Assembly: GCA_963727915.1 (NCBI GenBank)
Contig: CAVSID010000004.1
Coordinates: 124,001-188,000, forward strand
Reading direction: 5' to 3'
Source: CAWAND01 sp963727915
GTDB taxonomy: Bacteria; Chloroflexota; Anaerolineae; Anaerolineales; E44-bin32
Length of the DNA stretch: 64,000 nt
Both the position numbers and the translations under genes were made by a program. Positions 57,506-64,000 of this stretch are shown here, one piece after another (the first letter of the stretch is position 1; each line of letters opens with the position of its first letter). The notes beneath the pieces were generated by a model. The model was not told where the DNA came from, ran no database searches, and saw only the letters and a program-made list of their open reading frames with translations.

Positions 57506-60016
57506 ATGAACCCAGCCATTGAGAAGCTCGCCAAATACATCGAACTCGAGTGCCAGCGCGGGTTTGACAACAAGGCCGTCCTGGGCGGGTTCAATCGGAT
57601 GCTGGATCCCTGGCGCTCAGACGCTGAGGCTGCGAGCATGGATCCGGCTGTGATAGAGGCCGTGATGGCTCGATTGAGGGACTACCCCGGACTCAGCCCG
57701 GCATCCAGGGAAGAAGCGCTCCAGGGAATTTGGGCCCGGATTGCAGCAGAGGCTACCGAGCTAGGTAGATTCCCGTCGGCGCTGCCGAAGCACGATCCAC
57801 CCGACACCACCACTGAGAACCGGGAGCTTTCAACCGAAGCCGATGCCGCGGAGGATGGCAATCAGCCGTCGCCGGCAACCATGGTACCGAAATCGAGGAA
57901 AGCCAAATCGGCCGCACCAGCCTCCGAAGAGGATGATCAAGGGGAAGCACCGGCCGCCTTGGGTGCTCCCCTGACAACTATCGCCGGCATCGGCCCCAAA
58001 TCGGCCAAGACTCTCCGCAAACTCGACCTGGAAACCTTGGGGGATCTGTTGTGGCATCTGCCCAGGCGTTACGATGACTACTCCCAGCTGAAAACCATTA
58101 ACCGCCTGTGGTATGGCGAAGATGTGACCATCATCGCCAACGTTGACCAGATCACGGTCCGGCCCGTCCGCGGCGGCAAGATGAAGCTGGTTGAGGCGGT
58201 CGTGACGGACGGGACGGGCTCGCTGCGAGTGACCTGGTTCAACCAGCCATGGATTGCAAGCAAGCTCAAGCCCGGCCAGGCAGTCGTCCTGTCATCCACT
58301 GTGGATCAGTATCTCGGCCACCTCACGATGAGCAGCCCGGAATGGGAGCTCCTCGAGCGCGAACAGCTCCACACCAACCGCATCGTTCCGGTATATCCGC
58401 TGACAGCGGGGATCACGTCCAAGTGGATGCGCAAGGTGATGCATTCGGTGGTCCTACGGTTGGCCCCGCGCCTCCCTGATCCGATGCCAGCCTCGGTCCT
58501 CAGCTCCGCCGGCTTGATGGGGCTGAGCGATGCCGTCATCCAGGTCCACTTTCCTGAGGACCACTCCAAGCTCGCCCAAGCCCAAAGGCGGCTGGCATTT
58601 GACGAAATGTTCATGCTCCAATACGGGGTACTGCGACAGAAACAATCCTGGGAAAGGCTCGAATCCCGAGCCATGAGTGTCCCTGACGAGTGGATGGACA
58701 AGTTCTCCCAACGGCTTCCGTTTGAGCTCACCCGGTCGCAGAAAAGCGCCTTGAGTGACATCCGCACCGACATGGCTGAAGAGCACCCAATGAACCGCCT
58801 GTTGGAAGGTGATGTCGGGTCGGGGAAGACCGCCATTGCCGCCGCAGCCATCGGCATGGCCGCCGCAAATGATTCGCAATCGGCTATGATGGCACCTACG
58901 AGCATCCTGGCCGAACAGCATTTCAAAACTTTGAGCGACATGCTGCCCACGGCTGCTGATGTCCCCAGCCAAGCAATCCAAATTATCACCGGTGCCACCT
59001 CAAACTCCGAAAAGCAAGCCATCCGTCAGGGACTAAAAGACGGATCCATTAAGGTTATCGTCGGCACGCATGCATTGCTCGAGGACCCAATCGAGTTCGC
59101 CGACCTCGGGTTGGCGATCATCGACGAGCAGCACCGCTTCGGGGTTGAGCAGCGCGGTGCACTGCGTGGCAAAGGCGATGCCCCAAACCTGCTCGTGATG
59201 ACGGCCACACCCATACCCCGCTCACTAGCGTTGACCATCTATGGCGACCTCGAGCTTTCTGTCATCGACGAGATGCCGCCTGGTCGCATCCCGGTCGAGA
59301 CGCGGGTGCTCGCACCTCTCGAAAGATCACGGGCATACAACTTCATCATCGGCCAACTCGAAGCTGGACGCCAGGCGTTTGTCATCTATCCCCTGATTGA
59401 AGAATCGGAGAAGATCGAGGCCAAGGCAGCCACCGAGGAGTATGAGACACTCCAGAAGAAGGTCTTCTTCAACTTCAAGGTCGGCCTGCTGCATGGCAAG
59501 CTTCCTCAAGACGAAAAGGACAAGGTAATGGAGTCCTTCCGCAAGGGGGAATTTGATGTGCTCGTCTCGACGTCCGTGGTGGAAGTCGGTGTCGACGTGC
59601 CGAATGCGTCGGTTGTGCTCATCGAAGGCGCCAATCGATTTGGCCTCTCACAGCTGCATCAGTTCAGGGGCCGGGTCGGGCGCAGTCAGCATGCGTCTTA
59701 CTGTCTCCTCATCCCCGACACCGAGCTCGAACAAGACAACGAGCGCCTCAAGGCCATGGAAGCCACCAATGACGGGTTCGAATTGGCCGAACTTGACTTG
59801 TCGCAGCGTGGGCCGGGAGACTTTTTCGGCACGCGTCAATCGGGCATGCAGCAACTCAGGACGGCGAAGCTGACCGACGTCCGGCTGATCGAAGTCGCCC
59901 GCCGTGAGGCCAAATCCATTTTCCAACAAGATCCCGACCTCACGCAGCCGCAGCACAAGGGACTATTTGAGGCCGTTGAGCGCTTCTGGTCAGGCGGGAA
60001 GGGAGACATCAGTTGA
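57506..60016 (+). CDS. recG: ATP-dependent DNA helicase RecG
   Basis: 836 residues, intact. Residues about 160-330 form the wedge/OB domain (TTIAGIGPKSAKTLRKL, LVEAVVTDGTGSLRVTWFNQ); the helicase has Walker A LEGDVGSGKTAIAA, DEQH box AIIDEQHRFGVEQRG, TATPIPRSLALTIYGDL, STSVVEVGVDVPNASV and QFRGRVGRSQHAS. It remodels stalled forks and recombination intermediates. An N-terminal extension of about 150 residues (helical part, then a charged linker) precedes the wedge; most RecG proteins are under 700 residues. TTG 57497 is an alternative start. Confidence 0.93.
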   Translation: MNPAIEKLAKYIELECQRGFDNKAVLGGFNRMLDPWRSDAEAASMDPAVIEAVMARLRDYPGLSPASREEALQGIWARIAAEATELGRFPSALPKHDPPDTTTENRELSTEADAAEDGNQPSPATMVPKSRKAKSAAPASEEDDQGEAPAALGAPLTTIAGIGPKSAKTLRKLDLETLGDLLWHLPRRYDDYSQLKTINRLWYGEDVTIIANVDQITVRPVRGGKMKLVEAVVTDGTGSLRVTWFNQPWIASKLKPGQAVVLSSTVDQYLGHLTMSSPEWELLEREQLHTNRIVPVYPLTAGITSKWMRKVMHSVVLRLAPRLPDPMPASVLSSAGLMGLSDAVIQVHFPEDHSKLAQAQRRLAFDEMFMLQYGVLRQKQSWERLESRAMSVPDEWMDKFSQRLPFELTRSQKSALSDIRTDMAEEHPMNRLLEGDVGSGKTAIAAAAIGMAAANDSQSAMMAPTSILAEQHFKTLSDMLPTAADVPSQAIQIITGATSNSEKQAIRQGLKDGSIKVIVGTHALLEDPIEFADLGLAIIDEQHRFGVEQRGALRGKGDAPNLLVMTATPIPRSLALTIYGDLELSVIDEMPPGRIPVETRVLAPLERSRAYNFIIGQLEAGRQAFVIYPLIEESEKIEAKAATEEYETLQKKVFFNFKVGLLHGKLPQDEKDKVMESFRKGEFDVLVSTSVVEVGVDVPNASVVLIEGANRFGLSQLHQFRGRVGRSQHASYCLLIPDTELEQDNERLKAMEATNDGFELAELDLSQRGPGDFFGTRQSGMQQLRTAKLTDVRLIEVARREAKSIFQQDPDLTQPQHKGLFEAVERFWSGGKGDIS

Positions 60017-60543
60017 GGATCAGGGCGCTGTTCCCCGGAACATTCGATCCCATCCACTATGGGCACATTGACATCGCCCGACGGGGCGCCAGCCTGTTCG
60101 ATGAGCTCGTCGTCGGAGTCTACGACCGACCGTTGAAGAGCCTTCTCTTTTCCCCGGAGGAACGAATTGCTTTGGTGAGAAGCGAGCTGGCCGATATCCC
60201 AAACATCAGCGTCACTGGCTACCAGGGGCTGACGGTCGATTTTTGTCATGCGATTGGTGCCAAGGTGATCGTCCGCGGCCTGCGCGTGTTCTCAGATTTC
60301 GAACACGAATTCCGAATGGCGCTGGCCAACCACCGGCTCGCTCCCGACGTCGAGGTTGTGCCATTGATCACCAGCGAGGATCACACCTTCCTGACAGGGA
60401 CTACGGTGCGAGAGATCGCCTCCTTAGGAGGTGATGTCAGCGATTTCGTCACGCCCGATGTGGCCAAGGCCCTCAAGCGGCGCTTTGAGGAACTGGGCGA
60501 GGAAGGCTCGGGCATGTTCTCCATTTCGTCTCTCAGAGACTGA
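60013..60543 (+). CDS. coaD: Pantetheine-phosphate adenylyltransferase
   Basis: 176 residues. ALFPGTFDPIHYGHIDI carries the T/H-x-G-H nucleotidyltransferase motif; GLRVFSDFEHEFRMA, FLTGTTVREIASLGGDVSDF follow. It makes dephospho-CoA from phosphopantetheine. TTG start overlaps the recG stop by 4 nt. Intact. Confidence 0.93.
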   Translation: MRIRALFPGTFDPIHYGHIDIARRGASLFDELVVGVYDRPLKSLLFSPEERIALVRSELADIPNISVTGYQGLTVDFCHAIGAKVIVRGLRVFSDFEHEFRMALANHRLAPDVEVVPLITSEDHTFLTGTTVREIASLGGDVSDFVTPDVAKALKRRFEELGEEGSGMFSISSLRD

Positions 60544-60547
60544 CCTG

Positions 60548-60576
60548 TTGACCGTCTGACCCATTCGGTGTACGCT
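60548..60576 (+). promoter_or_regulatory. Promoter of the coiled-coil protein gene
   Basis: TTGACC, 17-bp spacer, TACGCT (weak -10), 65 nt before ATG 60642. Confidence 0.4.
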
Positions 60577-60641
60577 TCGGCCTGAACCTTGCACCCTAGG
60601 ACGTAGGTCCGATCGACCGATAAGGTGGACCGGAGGCAAGT

Positions 60642-61143
60642 ATGGACATCCTGCATCTTGTGGACCGATTGGAGGAGCTCTTTAATCGAGAGCCGTCCTA
60701 TTCCGTTCACTCACAACGTGGTGGTCGACGAAGATCGCATACTCGAGATCATCGACCAAATGCGCATTTCAATCCCTGAAGAGGTCAAGAAGGCTCAGCA
60801 GGTGATCGCGCAACGCGACCGTGTCCTGGCTCAATCGCAGGAAGAAGCCAACCGCACCGTAAACCTGGCCAAGCAGAAGGCCGACGAAGTTATCTCTCGG
60901 GACGCCGTGTCTCAGGCCGCGCAGGCTCGGGCAGAGCAGATCATCGAGCAGGCCCGTGCCGACGCAGAAGGCGTCCGCCGAGATGCAGACGAGTACGTCA
61001 TAGAGAGCCTCGGGGCGCTTGAAGCCGAACTCACCCGGCTCCTAACTCAGGCTCGCAACGGAATTGCCAAACTCACTGCCGAACGTCAACGGCGCTTACC
61101 TCAAGACGACATGCCGCAGACCCTCGATCAGGAACAAGCCTGA
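60642..61143 (+). CDS. Coiled-coil protein, DivIVA/ATP-synthase-b-like (one frameshift)
   Basis: About 166 residues. After removing one C near 60691 it begins MDILHLVDRLEELFNESRPI. VDEDRILEIIDQMRISIPEE is followed by a continuous helix of about 110 residues rich in Ala, Gln, Glu and Arg with heptad character (AQQVIAQRDRVLAQSQEEAN), giving weak resemblance to DivIVA/SepIVA-type division or ATP synthase subunit b proteins. Function unknown. It has its own promoter, a CGGAGG ribosome site, and a strong terminator. Confidence 0.7.
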
Positions 61144-61174
61144 CACCAAGCTCATTCTTCCCAAGCAATCAAAA

Positions 61175-61210
61175 CGGGACAGTGCCATTCAGCACTGTCC
61201 CGGTCTTTTT
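61175..61210. terminator. Strong intrinsic terminator, works both ways
   Basis: 11-bp stem (CGGGACAGTGC / GCACTGTCCCG), 6-nt loop, TCTTTTTT after and AAAA before. It separates the coiled-coil gene from convergent pyrG. Confidence 0.85.
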
Positions 61211-61227
61211 TCCAGAGAGAACGTCGG

Positions 61228-62883
61228 TCAGGCCGTCGACTCGGCCTCGGCCGATTGCAGCTCGGCAGCTGTGCTCGCCTTTGTTCTTCGCTCGACGGTA
61301 GCCTGCAAGAAGGCAAGAAATAGGGGATGCGGCCGGTCCGGGCGAGAGAGGAACTCGGGATGGAACTGGCTCCCGACCATGAACGGATGATCCTTGAGTT
61401 CGGCGATTTCGACCAGGCGCCCGTCGGGTGAGAGCCCCGAGAAGGCCATGCCTCGGTCTCCGAAGAGCTCACGGTAGGTATTGTTGAACTCAAATCGATG
61501 GCGATGGCGCTCTTCAACATGAGGGCCGCCGTAGGCCGCGGCAGCCCGGGTCCCGGGCACGAGGTTGCATGGATACAGGCCGAGCCGCATGGTGCCGCCC
61601 ATGTCACCTATGTCCTTCTGATCGGGCATGAGATCGATCACGGGGTGAGGCGTGGTTCGGTCGAACTCCGTTGAGTTAGCATCTTCTGTGCCCAATACAT
61701 GCCGGGCGAACTCCACAACCATCACCTGCATGCCAAGACACAGACCTAGATACGGAACCTGGTTTTGGCGGGCAAAGCGCGCTGCGGCGATCTTCCCCTC
61801 GATGCCGCGCGAACCGAAACCGCCTGGGACGATGATCCCATCAGCCGTTTCCAGATCGTCCCAGCCCTTCCCCTTCTCCAGCTCGGCCGAATGCAGCCAT
61901 AGGATTTCGGCCTTGACCCCAGCTGCGAGCGAGGCGTGTCGCACCGCCTCACGAACACTCATATAGGCATCTTGCAGCTCGACGTACTTGCCGACCAAAG
62001 CAATCCGAACCTTGGGCCGTGATTCCCGCTCACGATCTACCAGGGCCTCCCAAGAAGTCCAATCCGGTCGGCGGGCTGCTTCGAGACCCAGGCGGTTGAC
62101 CAAGTACTCGCCTAGCCCCTCCCTTTCCAAGATCAAGGGGACCTCGTAAATCAAAGGGGTGGTGGTCAAGGGGATGACCGCCCTGGTCTCGACGTCACAG
62201 AACTGGGCGATCTTGGAGCGGAGGTCCTCACCGACAACATGATCCGAACGAGCGATGATGACGTCCGGTGAGATCCCGATGCCGCGAAGCTCGCGCACTG
62301 AGTGCTGGGTGGGTTTGGTCTTCAGCTCATCCGTCGCTCCGATGTGCGGCAACCAGGTTACGTGGACGTACACGCTGTTCTCACGGCCTACGTCCGCGCG
62401 CATTTGGCGGAGCGCCTCAAGAAACGGCAGCGATTCAATATCTCCCACCGTGCCGCCCACTTCCACGAGCACAATTTCTGCGCTGGTGCTCCTCGGAACA
62501 AGGCCGATCCGCCGCTTGATCTCGTTGGTGATGTGCGGAATGACCTGAATGGTACCGCCCAGGAAGTCGCCACGCCTTTCCTGTGCGATAACGTCTGAAT
62601 AGATTTGGCCCGTCGTGACATTGCAGACCCTGCTCAGACTTGCATCGATGAACCGTTCATAATGCCCCAGATCCAAATCCGTCTCCGACCCATCGTCCAG
62701 CACAAACACCTCACCATGTTGGTACGGGCTCATGGTGCCCGGGTCGACGTTGATATATGGATCGAGCTTCTGAACGGCAACTTTGAATCCGCGTTCCTTG
62801 AGCAGTTTGCCCAAGGCTGCCGTGGCCACACCTTTGCCCACCGAGCTGACCACGCCCCCCGTCAAGAAGATGTACTTTGTCAT
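61228..62883 (-). CDS. pyrG: CTP synthase
   Basis: 551 residues, intact. Synthase domain: TKYIFLTGGVVSSVGKG, DPYINVDPGTMSPYQHGEVF, VEVGGTVGDIESLPFLEALR. Glutaminase domain: YLGLCLGMQVMV (nucleophile Cys), GSQFHPEFLS (His/Glu). It converts UTP to CTP using glutamine. ATG 62883 is chosen by homology; longer in-frame sequence upstream overlaps the leader hairpin. Confidence 0.95.
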   Translation of the reverse strand: MTKYIFLTGGVVSSVGKGVATAALGKLLKERGFKVAVQKLDPYINVDPGTMSPYQHGEVFVLDDGSETDLDLGHYERFIDASLSRVCNVTTGQIYSDVIAQERRGDFLGGTIQVIPHITNEIKRRIGLVPRSTSAEIVLVEVGGTVGDIESLPFLEALRQMRADVGRENSVYVHVTWLPHIGATDELKTKPTQHSVRELRGIGISPDVIIARSDHVVGEDLRSKIAQFCDVETRAVIPLTTTPLIYEVPLILEREGLGEYLVNRLGLEAARRPDWTSWEALVDRERESRPKVRIALVGKYVELQDAYMSVREAVRHASLAAGVKAEILWLHSAELEKGKGWDDLETADGIIVPGGFGSRGIEGKIAAARFARQNQVPYLGLCLGMQVMVVEFARHVLGTEDANSTEFDRTTPHPVIDLMPDQKDIGDMGGTMRLGLYPCNLVPGTRAAAAYGGPHVEERHRHRFEFNNTYRELFGDRGMAFSGLSPDGRLVEIAELKDHPFMVGSQFHPEFLSRPDRPHPLFLAFLQATVERRTKASTAAELQSAEAESTA

Positions 62884-62941
62884 GAGCCCTCCCACCCAGG
62901 CAAGCCACACTGCGTTCGGCCACGCCCGCAATAAAGACGAA

Positions 62942-62968
62942 GCGCCGGCCCTTTGGGGGTGCCGGCGC
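62942..62968 (-). promoter_or_regulatory. Hairpin in the pyrG leader (possible attenuator)
   Basis: 8-bp GC stem (GCGCCGGC / GCCGGCGC) followed, on the minus strand, by TTCGTCTTTATT. It lies inside the predicted 124-nt leader between the promoter and ATG 62883. Confidence 0.4.
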
Positions 62969-63013
62969 ATCTGGCATTCTTCCTAGATATCTTGGTTCTA
63001 GGGTGCATGTAGA

Positions 63014-63043
63014 AGTCTAGCACACAGTTTCGGATGCCGTCAA
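63014..63043 (-). promoter_or_regulatory. pyrG promoter
   Basis: On the minus strand TTGACG, 18-bp spacer, TAGACT with a TGC extension. Predicted start near 63007. Confidence 0.6.
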
Positions 63044-63061
63044 GCCGGAGTCATCCCTGCT

Positions 63062-63619
63062 CTATTCCTGGACCTCTCTCAGTCCGGGGATCAAGTTTAC
63101 AATAATTGTCCCAGCATCCAAATCGACGGAACGGATCGTCGAACTGATGGCCGGGACGAGCAGATCCTTGCCCGTCTCCTTGCCGACCACGTAGACATCA
63201 TTGGCCCCGGTCTCTATGATCCCCTTGACCGTGCCCAACGCTTCGCCGTCTTGGCTGACCACGTCCAGACCCAAGATCTGCCAGTGGTAGTAGGCTCCTG
63301 GCGTGAGCTCCTGGGCGTCTGCCGTCTCGATATAGACCTCGGCAGCCCGAAGCCCCTCGGCGCGATCCCTGCTCACCACCCCTTCAAGACTGACCAGGTA
63401 CCGGTTCTGATGGGGGCGGATGGCCACAAGCTTCTTCGGTGTGTGACCATCGCCGAAGTAGATGGTCTTCCCGGGGATGAGACTTGCCATAAGCTCGGCC
63501 ACACCTTCGATCAGGATCTCCCCGCGTATGCCATGCGGACGGACAACGCGCCCGGCAGCCAGGAATTTCCCAGCCTGCTGGGCGCGTCCTTGGGGTTCCA
63601 TTGATGGGGATCTGGCCAC
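63062..63619 (-). CDS. rimM: Ribosome maturation factor RimM
   Basis: Up to 185 residues. The N-domain AAGRVVRPHGIRGEILIEGV and the C-terminal PRC barrel (YYHWQILGLDVVSQDGEALG, NDVYVVGKETGKDLLVPAI) are typical. It assists 30S head assembly. GTG 63619 or ATG 63601 may be the start. It follows khpA directly, as in the rpsP-khpA-rimM order. Confidence 0.9.
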   Translation of the reverse strand: MARSPSMEPQGRAQQAGKFLAAGRVVRPHGIRGEILIEGVAELMASLIPGKTIYFGDGHTPKKLVAIRPHQNRYLVSLEGVVSRDRAEGLRAAEVYIETADAQELTPGAYYHWQILGLDVVSQDGEALGTVKGIIETGANDVYVVGKETGKDLLVPAISSTIRSVDLDAGTIIVNLIPGLREVQE

Positions 63620-63627
63620 GTCGGATT

Positions 63628-63855
63628 TCAGGGAATGTCGAGCGTAGCGCGCGTCCCGTGCTGCGTAGCGGATACCCGAAGCAAAGCTCGCATCGCATTG
63701 GCCACTCGGCCTCCGCGACCGATCACACGTCCTTTGTCTTCGTCGGCGACGATCAACTCAAAGCGGATACGCCCACGTTCGAGATGCTGTTGAACCTCAA
63801 CTTGGGTCGGATCGTCCACGAGCGACTTCGCCACGTACTCGATCAATTCTTGCAT
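63628..63855 (-). CDS. khpA: KH-domain RNA-binding protein KhpA
   Basis: 75 residues. FELIVADEDKGRVIGRGGRV holds the KH GxxG loop (GRGG). KhpA-type proteins bind RNA, sometimes with KhpB/EloR, and lie between rpsP and rimM in many genomes, as here. GAGG ribosome site before ATG 63855. Confidence 0.9.
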   Translation of the reverse strand: MQELIEYVAKSLVDDPTQVEVQQHLERGRIRFELIVADEDKGRVIGRGGRVANAMRALLRVSATQHGTRATLDIP

Positions 63856-63899
63856 GGCTCGCAGTGCCTCCTAGAGGTTGATTGGGCCCCTTGATGAGG

Positions 63900-64000
63900 T
63901 CAGTCCTTGTCGCCGCCTTCGTCGTCCACTTCGGCTTCTTCTTCAGCGCCGGGATCCGCCTTGGCTTCGTCAGTCGGTGCTGATTCGGCCGCCTGGTCGG
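63900..64000 (-). CDS. rpsP: C-terminus of probable ribosomal protein bS16 (5' end outside window)
   Basis: Only the last 33 residues are visible. They are very acidic and Ala/Glu-rich and end DDEGGDKD. Assignment rests on the conserved rpsP-khpA-rimM order; the acidic tail would be an extension beyond the normal bS16 end, like the one on trigger factor here. Could be another gene. Confidence 0.45.
   Translation of the reverse strand, partial: DQAAESAPTDEAKADPGAEEEAEVDDEGGDKD

Noticed and set aside
1..64000. Frameshifted genes as pseudogenes
   Set aside because: They include lepA, tig, clpX, efp, sufB, sufC and rlmN with all motifs intact and correct total length, so decay is unlikely.
1..64000. 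CRISPR arrays, insertion sequences, prophage, replication origin
   Set aside because: No regularly spaced repeats, transposase or integrase motifs, or clusters of DnaA boxes were seen.

Overview
The window looks like the chromosome of a member of the Chloroflexota, most likely Anaerolineae-like. It is GC-rich. Points in favour are an archaeal-style mevalonate route (mevalonate kinase next to isopentenyl phosphate kinase), secreted proteins with Y-F-P-E-T-G-H / GG-x-x-x-F-G-Y-P-I repeats, a Pro/Thr-rich SH3 lipoprotein, several GT39-type membrane glycosyltransferases, and Gram-positive-like housekeeping synteny (rpe-rpmB-asp23-fakA-degV-recG; rpsP-khpA-rimM). No phage, insertion sequence, CRISPR array or replication origin was recognised.

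Layout. 1-8.6 kb (minus): a glycan operon of two GT39 membrane glycosyltransferases, a methyltransferase, a GT4 glycosyltransferase and a UPF0104 membrane protein, preceded by a CDP-paratose-epimerase-like gene. 8.7-11.4 kb (minus): lepA and tlyA. 11.4-15.7 kb (plus): a UbiA-type polyprenyl-phosphate phosphoribosyltransferase, mevalonate kinase and isopentenyl phosphate kinase with ATGA overlaps, then an ALDH7-type dehydrogenase. 15.8-21.1 kb: accessory genes (SH3 lipoprotein, an unrecognised protein, a repeat-containing secreted protein, an orphan ParA, a LysE exporter, a receiver-degenerate response regulator). 21.2-23.6 kb: a LysW-like carrier protein and a methyltransferase/ATP-grasp fusion, the most novel-looking module here. 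23.7-26.5 kb (minus): pyruvate phosphate dikinase. 26.7-33.9 kb: a SUF iron-sulfur operon (sufC-B-D-small protein-S-U-Rieske, minus) divergent from sufR-sufT (plus), with mirror-image promoters. 34-38.7 kb (minus): moxR-DUF58-DUF4129-ECF sigma-small membrane protein. 38.8-45.2 kb (plus): dnaQ-dinG fusion, two cupredoxin lipoproteins, efp, a Cys-rich protein, a HAD/DinB gene and tRNA-Leu. 45.3-51.6 kb (plus): tig-clpP-clpX, DUF1028, a HAD phosphatase, rlmN; then a minus-strand histidine kinase. 53.3-61.2 kb: rpe, rpmB (minus), asp23, fakA, degV, recG, coaD and a coiled-coil protein. 61.2-64 kb (minus): pyrG, rimM, khpA and the end of a probable rpsP.

Sequence quality. About 24 of roughly 58 genes, many of them expected to be essential, are interrupted by single-base indels. 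By my manual count about 40 are extra bases and about 4 are missing bases. Removing them restores full-length proteins and, repeatedly, ATGA stop/start overlaps, so they are most likely sequencing or assembly errors rather than decay. I give the restored gene spans and state where each frame breaks.

Promoters often have a -10 hexamer less than 15 nt from the start codon (ubiA-like gene, sufR, dinG, rpe), which suggests leaderless or near-leaderless transcripts. All functional assignments come from reading motifs and general family knowledge; no database search was possible.
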